Below, one piece after another: positions 25,399 through 32,832 of a stretch of 64,000 bases of DNA. Source of the DNA: Granulicella sp. L56 (lineage in GTDB: Bacteria > Acidobacteriota > Terriglobia > Terriglobales > Acidobacteriaceae); contig NZ_LMUS01000006.1 in assembly GCF_009765835.1 (NCBI RefSeq), positions 950,438 to 1,014,437 on the forward strand, written 5' to 3'. The notes under the pieces are model-generated. The model was not told the origin of the DNA. It searched no databases and saw only the letters and a program-made list of their open reading frames with translations. Position numbers and translations under genes: made by a program. Positions within the stretch are counted from its first letter, which is position 1; each line of letters starts with the position of its first letter.

Positions 25399-26049
25399 GC
25401 TCTCTCCTGAATACTTACCTTCGAGGTCCTCATTTGCTTTGACTGCCCACCGAAAGGCCCGTCAACGCCAATAAGGGGAGGGTTGGGTACGGCCCTCCGG
25501 GTTTACTTCTGCTTGCGCCGTTACTGCTGTTTTCGGGCCCTGCTGCCCTCGATTGCTGCAGGCCCCGTGCGCAAAATGTCTTGCCGTATACAACCGCCGG
25601 CAATCAATCAAACTCGTAACTCATGAAACTTTTACTGTTCGCCGATGTTAGGAACTGCTATAAAGAACGCGTACTAAATGTCCCGAGCGCCCGCAGGCTG
25701 CGGAAATGCCGATAAACGCGGCAAAGCGCTCGATGGGACAGCGTGTCCCATGAGCGCAAAGATCGACTTGTGCACTGTTTCTGTGATTGTGGTGTAGATG
25801 CCTGCCGCCGTTTGAGGCTCGCCGTGCCCCAAAGTTGCTGCGCTCGCTTGTCCCATGACACTATGCACTTCTGCCGCTCGAAACGCATAATGGCCGACTC
25901 CTTAGCCTGTTTTCTACAGGATGAGCCGGATTTACTGCCTAAAGTCTGCCGGTTTTTTGCCGTTCGCCAAACAGCACGCCGAGGCGGAACGAATCTTTTC
26001 TAAAGAAAAGAATATCTCATTCTGCCTCAGCGTGCAAGTTTGTGGCCAA
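25399..26049. other. Long gap between rplL and rpoB
   Basis: A 651-base gap inside the rplA-rpoC cluster. It contains a 14-bp inverted repeat with one bulged base (GCGCTCGATGGGACA at 25726-25740, TGTCCCATGAGCGC at 25744-25757), a further TGTCCCATGA near 25850, and a small GGAGGG/CCCTCC hairpin (25477-25498). A weak TTTGAT/TATACG promoter-like pair lies on the minus strand near 25590-25620. Short frames here lack family features and ribosome binding sites. It may hold an attenuator or promoter for rpoBC. Confidence 0.5.
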
Positions 26050-26421
26050 TTACTTGATTTCGACGGTTGCGACGCCTTCGAACTTCTTCGCGATGGCGGC
26101 TGCATCATCCTTCGAGATGTTCTCCTTCAAGGGCTTGGGGGCGCCGTCAACCAAATCCTTGGCTTCCTTGAGGCCAAGAGCGGTGACTTCGCGTACAGCC
26201 TTGATGGTGTTGATCTTGTTCGCGCCGGCATCCTTCAGGATAACGGTGAACTCGGTCTTCTCTTCGACTGGCGCCGCTACTGCGCCGCCGCCTGCTGCCG
26301 GGGCTGCAACTGCTGCTGCTGCCGAAACGCCGAGACGCTCTTCGAGCTTCTTGACCAGAGCCGAAGCCTCGAGGAGGCTGAGGCTAACGATTGAATCTTC
26401 CAACTGCTGGATGTCTGCCAT
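26050..26421 (-). CDS. rplL: 50S ribosomal protein L7/L12
   Basis: A 123-residue protein starting [19 protein letters not shown], the N-terminal dimerisation domain. A flexible Ala/Gly/Pro hinge (about residues 34-52) leads to the C-terminal factor-binding domain, with [21 protein letters not shown] and [21 protein letters not shown] 26421 with GGAGA upstream is preferred; the longer frame to 26487 adds 22 residues foreign to the family. It binds the L10 stalk as dimers and recruits EF-Tu and EF-G. Confidence 0.98.
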   Translation of the reverse strand: MADIQQLEDSIVSLSLLEASALVKKLEERLGVSAAAAVAAPAAGGGAVAAPVEEKTEFTVILKDAGANKINTIKAVREVTALGLKEAKDLVDGAPKPLKENISKDDAAAIAKKFEGVATVEIK

Positions 26422-26575
26422 TTTATTTCTCCAATATAAGTCTGAACTTTTGTGATGCCTATTGCCGATTACTTCTCCGAAGCCCAACTGCGCTCCGGTT
26501 GCCTATGCCCTCTTGGGTTTCCGTTGCGCCCAGACCGGCGCACCCAAAAAGACCAGGCGAAACTTGTTGTCCCGC

Positions 26576-27307
26576 TTAGCCTTCGACGGGGTCCGTGCTT
26601 GCCGCTTCCCCACCCTGCGATGCGGTGGAGTTCTCCGGCTGCTCTGCTCCGGAAGGCTGCTCGCCTGCCGCCGACTCAACCTCGTGCGCCTCGGCGACCT
26701 TATCGGCCTCGGGTGCTGCGGGAGCTTCAGCCTTCGGCGCTTCTTCTGCCGATGCCTCTGCCGCGGGAGCCGCTGCCGGTCCGGCAAACTTGCCCTTCTC
26801 GACGCCCTGATTGATGACGACGGCGAGATCGCGGCCAGTCGCGTTGATGACCGTGGCCAGACGCTGTGCGGGAGACTGAATCAGGAAGAGGAGCTTCGAG
26901 AAGAGCTCTTCCTTGCCCGGCATGGTCGCCAGTTCGGCAATCTCGCGAACGTCGATCACCTTGCCGTCGATGATACCCAGCTTGAAGGTGAACTCGGCGT
27001 TGTCCTTGACCCAGGTGGAGAGGGCCTTCGCCAGCGCCACCGGATCGCCCGAGGTGTAAGCCACCGAGGAGACGCCCTTGAGACCCTTCAACGCGGCTTC
27101 AATTTTGGTTCCCTCAGCCGCACGCGCGGCCAGCTTGTTCTTGACGACGTGATAGCTTCCGCCTGCGCCGCGAACTGCCTTGCGCAGCTCGAAGTCCTTC
27201 GACGCGGTCAGGCCGGAGAACGTGCCGATGATCGCCGAGGTCGAGCCTTCGAGCTCGCCCGCCAGCTTTTTAACCTTGTCCGTCTTTACTGCTCTGGTCA
27301 ATGCCAT
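26576..27307 (-). CDS. rplJ: 50S ribosomal protein L10 with long acidic tail
   Basis: A 243-residue protein. The first ~175 residues match L10: MALTRAVKTDKVKKLAGEL, SYHVVKNKLAARAAEGT, and the helix that carries L7/L12 dimers. It then continues for about 65 residues of Ala, Glu and Pro (for example AAEASAEEAPKAEAPAAPEA), whereas most bacterial L10 proteins end near 165-180. The tail is acidic and likely disordered; its role is unknown. It lies 76 bases after rplA and 154 before rplL. Confidence 0.97.
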   Translation of the reverse strand: MALTRAVKTDKVKKLAGELEGSTSAIIGTFSGLTASKDFELRKAVRGAGGSYHVVKNKLAARAAEGTKIEAALKGLKGVSSVAYTSGDPVALAKALSTWVKDNAEFTFKLGIIDGKVIDVREIAELATMPGKEELFSKLLFLIQSPAQRLATVINATGRDLAVVINQGVEKGKFAGPAAAPAAEASAEEAPKAEAPAAPEADKVAEAHEVESAAGEQPSGAEQPENSTASQGGEAASTDPVEG

Positions 27308-27383
27308 GACTGAATCCTCTTCGCTTTCGCTGCCCTGCTCCTCGCTTACGCGGCCAGAGTGGGCTTGATGCTATCTAAATAAA

Positions 27384-28094
27384 TTAGGCTTTGCCTGCTG
27401 CCTCAGCAGCGGCGTAGTCGAGCTGGATGCCGGGGCCCATCGAGGAACTGAGCGTCACGCCCTTGATGTACTTGCCCTTGGCCGCCGAAGGCTTGGCCTT
27501 GACCACGCTGGCAATGACCGTCATCGCGTTGTCGACCAGCTTCTGCGGATCGAACGAGAGCTTGCCCACGGGAACGTGAACGAGCGCGGTCTTGTCGGTG
27601 CGGAACTCGACCTTACCGGCCTTGATCTCTTTGACCGCAGACGCAACGTCGGTGGTGACCGTGCCGGTCTTCGGGTTGGGCATCAGACCCTTGGGGCCGA
27701 GCACCTTGCCGAGACGGCCGACGGACTTCATCATGTCCGGGGTGGCGATCAGGGCGTCGAAGGCGGTCCAGCCTTCTTTCTGAATCTTCTCGACCAGCTC
27801 TTCGCCGCCGAAGAACTCAGCGCCGGCAGCTTCCGCATCCTTGATGCGGTCGCCCGAGGCGATGACGGCAACGATCTTGGTCTTGCCCAGACCGTGCGGC
27901 AGAACCACAGTGCCGCGAACCATCTGGTCGGCGTGCTTGGGGTCAACGCCAAGACGCATGGTCAGATCGACGGTCTCGTCGAACTTCGCGTACTTTGCTT
28001 TTTGCAGGAGCGGAACTGCGTCCGCCAGAACGTAAGGACGTGGCTCAACAAGCGCGCGGGCCTTAGTCAAATTCTTGGAGATCTTCCTTGCCAT
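27384..28094 (-). CDS. rplA: 50S ribosomal protein L1
   Basis: A 236-residue protein with [50 protein letters not shown] and [17 protein letters not shown], all typical of L1. L1 forms the mobile stalk near the E site and in many bacteria represses its own mRNA. Here it is the first gene of its operon: its normal upstream partner rplK is 7.5 kb away, and it has its own promoter-like sequence at 28180-28208. Confidence 0.98.
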   Translation of the reverse strand: MARKISKNLTKARALVEPRPYVLADAVPLLQKAKYAKFDETVDLTMRLGVDPKHADQMVRGTVVLPHGLGKTKIVAVIASGDRIKDAEAAGAEFFGGEELVEKIQKEGWTAFDALIATPDMMKSVGRLGKVLGPKGLMPNPKTGTVTTDVASAVKEIKAGKVEFRTDKTALVHVPVGKLSFDPQKLVDNAMTVIASVVKAKPSAAKGKYIKGVTLSSSMGPGIQLDYAAAEAAGKA

Positions 28095-28179
28095 TTTCCC
28101 TCGTCTCCCACCCCTCTGGAAGTGTTCTTCCGGGCGTGGTTATCGACTGGCCTCAACTTGGTGCTGAGACACTCTTACA

Positions 28180-28208
28180 AGTATGCCGGAAGCACAGCTT
28201 TTGGTCAA
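28180..28208 (-). promoter_or_regulatory. Probable sigma-70 promoter of the rplA-rpoC operon
   Basis: On the minus strand TTGACC (28208-28203) and CATACT (28185-28180) are 17 bases apart. The expected 5' leader is about 80 bases. A similar TTGACG-N17-CATACC lies upstream of rpsL (42391-42363). Confidence 0.6.
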
Positions 28209-28281
28209 TTTTTTTTGAATAAAGGCTGGACGCGCTCTGAACCCGCTGGTATACGTCTCTCCGTAGCTTTAGGAGATTACG

Positions 28282-28536
28282 ATGACGCCACTTTTGGAAA
28301 TGTCCTTCCACGAAACCGTTAAAGTACGAATTCATGGATTATCCGGTAGAACCTCGTCACCAAAGTTGGTTGAAGAGTTTGAGATTGCGGAGGCCACAGA
28401 TGCAATTGAGCGTCATAAGGTTTTTCGTATAGAAGTGCGAACCGCCTTGGCAGAACTCATACACAAACGAATCCTCATTCGAGAATTAAGTATGGAGGAA
28501 ATCTTGGCATATCGTGAAGCTGAACCTCTCAGCTAA
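28282..28536 (+). CDS. Small hypothetical protein, 84 residues
   Basis: AGGAG (28271-28275) lies 6 bases before the ATG. The protein starts MTPLLEMSFHETVKVRIHG, contains many charged residues and has no signal or membrane segment. I do not recognise a family. Its codons use more A and T than those of its neighbours (GAA, AAA, ATT, TTG), which may mean recent acquisition. It stands at the edge of the block that splits the ribosomal cluster and points away from rplA. Confidence 0.55.
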   Translation: MTPLLEMSFHETVKVRIHGLSGRTSSPKLVEEFEIAEATDAIERHKVFRIEVRTALAELIHKRILIRELSMEEILAYREAEPLS

Positions 28537-28635
28537 TCCCCAATATGCATCATGCCTCGCAGATGGCTCCGTGCCGAGAATCCAAGGAATGCTCATCTAT
28601 CTACGCAAAGACCCGGATGAGCACATTCGAACTGC

Positions 28636-29022
28636 TTACTGCACTGCGACCTGTTGCGCGAAGACGCCTGCGAATGCCCGGCGGACGCTCCTGAAGACGA
28701 CCAGCCAGAGCAGCGTCGTTACCAGCGCCAACGGCAGGCCTGCCGGAGCCAGGAACGAATGGAAGAGCAGGATGTTCACCAGCACCGGGCCCAGCAGGGT
28801 CAGCGCCAGCGGGACGAAGCGGTTGGCCAGCAGCAGCGCGCCGCCGATTACCTGGAGCAGGAAGACCACGGTGAGGTAGTGCGAGATAAACAGGGCTCCC
28901 ATGTACTGCCCCGCCAGACCTGTCGGCGGAGGCATGGGGATGAAGTGCAGAAATCCATTCAGGCCGAAGATAAGGAACAACAGGCCCAGCAAAATACGCG
29001 CGATCAGAACGGCAATCTTCAT
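28636..29022 (-). CDS. DoxX-like membrane protein
   Basis: A 128-residue protein with four hydrophobic segments. MKIAVLIARILLGLLFLIFGLNGFLHF is the DoxX/DoxD-like start; FLLQVIGGALLLANRF and LGPVLVNILLFHSFL follow. DoxX-like proteins are linked to redox stress and quinone-type reactions in other bacteria. It lies 18 bases after the azoreductase gene on the same strand, so the two are probably co-transcribed and co-controlled by the divergent TetR regulator. GGAAAGGG is a good ribosome binding site. Confidence 0.85.
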   Translation of the reverse strand: MKIAVLIARILLGLLFLIFGLNGFLHFIPMPPPTGLAGQYMGALFISHYLTVVFLLQVIGGALLLANRFVPLALTLLGPVLVNILLFHSFLAPAGLPLALVTTLLWLVVFRSVRRAFAGVFAQQVAVQ

Positions 29023-29040
29023 TATTTTTCCCTTTCCGGC

Positions 29041-29661
29041 TTACGCCGCCACCGTTCTTACTTGTTCGAGGACTGGCTGCAGGAAGGCTGCGCGATCGAT
29101 GGTTCCGCGCATGAGCTGCGATGCGCCGCTGGCGGTAACGAAATTTATGTCGGTTACACCGAGGAAACCCAGAACGGCCTTTAGATAAGGCTCGACGAAG
29201 TTCATCGCTCCTGCCGGGGTGCCTACCTCATACACGCCGCCGCTGGCGATCACGATGGTCGCCTTCTTGTCTTTGAGCAGGCCCTCTGCGCCGGTTTCAT
29301 CGTAGGTGAAGGTGCGTCCGTGACGGGCTATCTGGTCGATCCAGAGCTTCAGGACAGAGGGAACGCTGAAGTTATGCATGGCTACGCCGAGGATGTACTC
29401 ATCGGCAGTTTCCAGTTCGGCGATCAACTGGTCGGAGATCGCCAGTGCTGCAGCCTGCTCGGAGGTTCGGGCGGCTTCGGGGGTATGGACGCTGCCGACC
29501 CATGTGGCATCAATCAGTGCTGGCGGATGGGCGGCCAGATCGCGCTCGATCACGGCGCCGTCGGGATGGGCGGCCTTCCAGGTCTTGACGAACTCGCGCG
29601 TCAACTCGCGGGTGATAGAGCTTTCCAGCGGGCTTGAATCCAGATGCAGAAGGGTAGGCAT
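29041..29661 (-). CDS. azoR: FMN-dependent NADH-azoreductase (quinone reductase)
   Basis: A 206-residue flavodoxin-fold protein. LHLDSSPLESSITRELTREFV binds FMN phosphate at the N-terminus. AMHNFSVPSVLKLWIDQIARHGRTF matches the AzoR motif MYNFxIPxxLKxWxDxIxRxGxTF, and VIASGGVYEVGTPAGAMNFVEPYL is the second FMN loop. AzoR enzymes reduce quinones and azo compounds with NADH and protect against electrophiles. AGGAG lies 8 bases before the ATG. Two tandem operator-like palindromes lie between it and tetR. Confidence 0.92.
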   Translation of the reverse strand: MPTLLHLDSSPLESSITRELTREFVKTWKAAHPDGAVIERDLAAHPPALIDATWVGSVHTPEAARTSEQAAALAISDQLIAELETADEYILGVAMHNFSVPSVLKLWIDQIARHGRTFTYDETGAEGLLKDKKATIVIASGGVYEVGTPAGAMNFVEPYLKAVLGFLGVTDINFVTASGASQLMRGTIDRAAFLQPVLEQVRTVAA

Positions 29662-29695
29662 ATCAAATTCTCCTTGGCGACATACGCCGCATAGA

Positions 29696-29726
29696 CAACA
29701 TATGTTGGTATAGACGACATGTGTCG
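29696..29726. promoter_or_regulatory. Two tandem TetR operator candidates
   Basis: CAACATATGTTG (29696-29707) is a perfect 12-bp palindrome. CGACATGTGTCG (29715-29726) has one mismatch. Each is preceded by ATAGA, and the sites repeat every 19 bases. They lie between the azoR and tetR start codons. Confidence 0.7.
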
Positions 29727-29774
29727 TAAATAAGATTCTTTTTCTGTTTGATAACCTCTAATCACCAGAACCTT

Positions 29775-30398
29775 ATGCCGATCTCTGACTGTGAAGTTCG
29801 CGACCCTCGCATCCGCCGCACCCGGCAGCTCCTCCAAGGAGCGCTGCGCGACCTGATGCAGACGAGGAGCTTCGACGAGATTTCGGTGCAGGACATCACC
29901 GATGCGGCGACGGTCAACCGGGCGACCTTCTATGACCACTACACCGATAAGTTCGCGCTTCTGGACGCGATGGTTGGGGGTGGGTTCCACAAGCTGCTGC
30001 ATGAGCGCAACGTCAGCTTCGACGGCACCTGTCCCAGCGCTGCGGCATCGATCATTCTGGCTACCTGTGACTATCTGACCGAATCACATGGCGATCGTGC
30101 GGCGTGTACACGCCAGAACGCCTTTGAGCCGCTGATGGAGTCGGCCATGACCGCGGCGATTCGCAAGGTCCTGATTAAGGGGATGGAAAAGGACGGCTCG
30201 GCTGGGGCCTCGGAGATGGTTGCGACGACGGCGAGCTGGGCGATCTACGGCGCGGTGAAGCAGTGGTTTTATACTTCCGAGCATGTGCCTGCGGAAGAGA
30301 TCGTTGGCCGGATACTTCAACTCGTTATGCCGATTTTGGAGGCAGGCCGCACGCTTGAATCGGCTGATGCGCCAGTGATGGCGCATGACCAGGTTTGA
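29775..30398 (+). CDS. TetR/AcrR family transcriptional regulator
   Basis: About 207 residues from ATG 29775; the frame opens at TTG 29748 but that start has no better ribosome binding site. RDPRIRRTRQLLQGALRDLM, FDEISVQDITDAATVNRATFYDHYTDKFAL is the classic TetR helix-turn-helix block. The C-terminal half is a ligand and dimer domain. It diverges from azoR-doxX with two palindromes in between, so it is probably an autoregulated repressor answering to quinones or similar electrophiles. The inducer is an inference. Confidence 0.92.
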   Translation: MPISDCEVRDPRIRRTRQLLQGALRDLMQTRSFDEISVQDITDAATVNRATFYDHYTDKFALLDAMVGGGFHKLLHERNVSFDGTCPSAAASIILATCDYLTESHGDRAACTRQNAFEPLMESAMTAAIRKVLIKGMEKDGSAGASEMVATTASWAIYGAVKQWFYTSEHVPAEEIVGRILQLVMPILEAGRTLESADAPVMAHDQV

Positions 30399-30430
30399 AG
30401 CTGCGGTGCAGACGGGTGTTTTGATGGGAC

Positions 30431-30493
30431 GGCAAAGACAACGGCGAAATACAAGGATCTCTCCACTCCGCTTCGCTACGGTCGAGATGACGT
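30431..30493 (-). repeat. Intergenic repeat family A, copy A4
   Basis: Reverse orientation, ending GGTCGAGATGACGT-like at 30480-30493, without the extra hairpin. It sits between the convergent tetR and panE-like genes. Confidence 0.85.
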
Positions 30494-30537
30494 GGTTTCC
30501 AGCGTAGGATGTGATTCCGAACGTAGATTGACGGCCC

Positions 30538-31413
30538 CTAAAAGTTTTGGACCATCGACTCCAATAGAGCGATTGCCATCTGGTTGCATGGCGTGGCAAT
30601 TCCATGCTTCTTTCCGAGCCGAACGATCACGCCATTGCGAGCGTCGATTTCCATCGGCCTGCCTGCCAGACGGTCGGCGTGCAGCGAATTGATGCCATCG
30701 GCAGGGGCAGTGCGATAGGCATGTAGCACTGCTTCGGCAACGTCGTCGTCCAACATTGCGCCTTCGGCACGGCCTACGGCGATGCATTCACGAACAATCT
30801 GTAATGCGGTCTCGCCGATGGCCTCGTCGTGAAGTACACCTGATGGCTGTAACAGCAGTGTAGGCAGCACTCCGGCAGCGTTGTGGCAGAGCTTTCGCCA
30901 GGCGACGGTCGTGAAATCGGAGACCACTACGGCATCCGCTGCTGTTCCGGCAAACAGATCGACGAAGGCGCGGCCCAACTCGCTCTCGAGAGCTTTCAGA
31001 TGCATCACGCCGCGCTGGCGAACTCGCTCGGAAGACTGGCGCTCGGCGGGGCAATCGACAATGATCGGAAGAATGGAATTCACCGGCACATACGGCGCGA
31101 AGCGTTCGCGATGCTCCACGCCATTCTGCAAGACCGCCACCGGAGCGCCTTCTGCGCGAAGCTGCTTCAGCCACTTGGCTGCGCCGGGAACGTCATAGGC
31201 TTTGGTGGCAACAATGACCCAATCCACAGTGGAGGCCTTTGTGGGATCGGTCAGTACCGTAGCGTGAATGGCTATTGGCCCGTCCGGGGTGTCCACCGTT
31301 AGCTGTGCCAGCGGCCGCCGCACGCACAGCACTAACTCGTGGCCTGCCTGCTGCAATAACGAGGCGATGATCGCGCCGATTGCGCCTACTCCAATGATTG
31401 CTATCCGAGCCAT
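30538..31413 (-). CDS. panE: 2-dehydropantoate 2-reductase (ketopantoate reductase family)
   Basis: A 291-residue NADPH-dependent reductase. IAIIGVGAIGAIIASLL is the GxGxxG dinucleotide fold. VIVATKAYD, VLQNGVEH and WRKLCHNAAGVLPTLL are conserved ApbA/PanE positions; Lys in WRKL and Asn in CHNAAG match catalytic and substrate residues. NSLHADRLAGRPMEIDARNGVIVRLGKKHGI is the C-terminal domain signature. It would make pantoate for coenzyme A, but paralogues with other substrates are common, and no panB or panC gene is near. It lies in the block inserted between rplK and rplA. Confidence 0.85.
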   Translation of the reverse strand: MARIAIIGVGAIGAIIASLLQQAGHELVLCVRRPLAQLTVDTPDGPIAIHATVLTDPTKASTVDWVIVATKAYDVPGAAKWLKQLRAEGAPVAVLQNGVEHRERFAPYVPVNSILPIIVDCPAERQSSERVRQRGVMHLKALESELGRAFVDLFAGTAADAVVVSDFTTVAWRKLCHNAAGVLPTLLLQPSGVLHDEAIGETALQIVRECIAVGRAEGAMLDDDVAEAVLHAYRTAPADGINSLHADRLAGRPMEIDARNGVIVRLGKKHGIATPCNQMAIALLESMVQNF

Positions 31414-31457
31414 GCAATACCCTCGTTGCGATCTTATAACCTGCCCAGAAACTCCTA

Positions 31458-31580
31458 TGGGCCGGGCTTTCAGCCCTCGGCACGAGGGTATCGCAACCCC
31501 AGGGCTACGCCCTGGGCTGGTATAGCACGCGCCGTTGGCGCTTCAAGACAAAAGCAGATCCTCCGCCTGCGGCGAAGGAT
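31458..31580. repeat. Cluster of short GC hairpins (family D)
   Basis: Consecutive stems lie within about 120 bases: GGGC/GCCC near 31464, CCCTCG-GCA-CGAGGG near 31475, CCCAGGGC-TAC-GCCCTGGG (31498-31516), GCGCC-GTT-GGCGC near 31530 and an ATCCT/AGGAT stem near 31557-31580. They lie upstream of panE. Confidence 0.7.
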
Positions 31581-31581
31581 G

Positions 31582-31651
31582 ACAATGTTTGATGACAGGG
31601 CGAAACAAGTTTGATACAGGCGAAGGAGGACAAGTTTGATTGCAGGCCGAA
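31582..31651. repeat. Three imperfect direct repeats
   Basis: Units beginning ACAATGTTTGAT (31582), ACAAGTTTGAT (31605) and ACAAGTTTGAT (31630), each followed by CAGG and CGAA-like bases, with spacing of about 23-25 bases. Confidence 0.6.
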
Positions 31652-31680
31652 AGCCAGAACTTGATCAGGAGTTGCTTCGA

Positions 31681-32694
31681 TCAGAACCGATAGCCGGGCT
31701 TCAGCTCGCAGCGGTAGACCGTGGTTTGATCGCTCCCTTTGCTGGTCCGCGCGGTACAGTTGGCCCAGCTTAGATAGAGGTCCGGCCCCAGGGGAAAGAC
31801 CATGGGAGCGCCGTCGATATCGCCTTCGAGGCTTACGCCCTCCTGCGTGGGCGGCAGCGTAAAGTTGAGCGCGCTGCCAAAGATCACAGGGTAGGACTCG
31901 CGCACGTTCGAGCTGATGGCGGTATGAAAGACCTCGGCCTCCAGCAGAAAAGTCGCCGTATTCGACCAGTCAATCGCGGAGACGGTGATGTGCCGTCCGC
32001 CATGCTCAAAGCCGCTGTCGTCGATCTTGGTAAAGGGGCACGGCCCGGCGATGCACGAGGCGCGCACATTGCCGAAGGTATTGTCCTGCCCGGCATCGAG
32101 CGTCGCTGAACCTCGCGATGCCTTCCACTTCTTGTCGGGAGAGCAGAGTTCATGCTTCTCGCAGGGGAGGTTGCCCTGGTTCACCACCTGAAAGGTCTTG
32201 ACCGCGCTTCCGACGTTCGACTGCGTGCGCGAGTTGATGGTGTATCGCACCCGAATATTTGAGACCACGGACTCTTTGCCGCCGGGAGTCGCCTGCGTCG
32301 GCTCGGGCAACGGAACCATGGCGACGATGTGCAGGCTCTCGTCGATCACGAGCCTGCCGGCTTGCAGGTTCAGGTCAAGCGGCTCATAGTCCGAGTGGCG
32401 GAAGTGGACGACGATGGGCTGTCCCGACCATACCTGCCGCTGCAGCTCTAACTTGAAGTACCCCGCAGCATCGGACTGCGTCGTCGCGCTGACCACGCCA
32501 TCGGATGCAGTGACGGTGACATTATCGAGCGGCAGTTCTTTTCTGGTGTCGGCCTCGCGCCGTATCACCGCGCCTTCAATTGGAATCGATCTGCGGATCG
32601 AGGGGGGGCGATGCACATGCAGGCGCAGCAGCAACACAGCCGCCAAGGCTACCACCACTGCGATCATCGTCCAGACAAGAGCTTTACCTTTCAT
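31681..32694 (-). CDS. Membrane-anchored protein with carboxypeptidase-regulatory-like domain
   Basis: A 337-residue protein. Residues 7-25 form one hydrophobic N-terminal segment (signal anchor). Residues about 38-120 look like a CarboxypepD_reg beta-sandwich: PIEGAVIRREADTRKELPLDNVTVTASDG, then TQSDAAGYFKLEL. The rest has several Cys (PCEKHELCSPD, SCIAGPCPF) that could form disulfides outside the cytoplasm. I do not recognise the C-terminal part. It diverges from the glycoamylase-like gene; the 138-base gap shows no clear operator. Confidence 0.65.
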   Translation of the reverse strand: MKGKALVWTMIAVVVALAAVLLLRLHVHRPPSIRRSIPIEGAVIRREADTRKELPLDNVTVTASDGVVSATTQSDAAGYFKLELQRQVWSGQPIVVHFRHSDYEPLDLNLQAGRLVIDESLHIVAMVPLPEPTQATPGGKESVVSNIRVRYTINSRTQSNVGSAVKTFQVVNQGNLPCEKHELCSPDKKWKASRGSATLDAGQDNTFGNVRASCIAGPCPFTKIDDSGFEHGGRHITVSAIDWSNTATFLLEAEVFHTAISSNVRESYPVIFGSALNFTLPPTQEGVSLEGDIDGAPMVFPLGPDLYLSWANCTARTSKGSDQTTVYRCELKPGYRF

Positions 32695-32832
32695 TCCTCA
32701 CCGGCAACTTTGCTATTGGACGTTTGATTTGCGGGATACGCTGCCCCATGCTCATGATTGTCTTCGATATGCATCTAACTCCTGCATGGTATCGTTCAGC
32801 ATCAAACTTCTGGACGAATACGGAAGAGATGA

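Noticed and set aside
25658..25888. A 76-residue minus-strand frame upstream of rpoB
   Set aside because: No ribosome binding site, odd composition, and it overlaps the inverted repeat; it is better explained as non-coding.
29678..29689. A third TetR site (CGACATACGCCG)
   Set aside because: Its right half does not match the palindrome and its spacing (18) differs from the other two (19).
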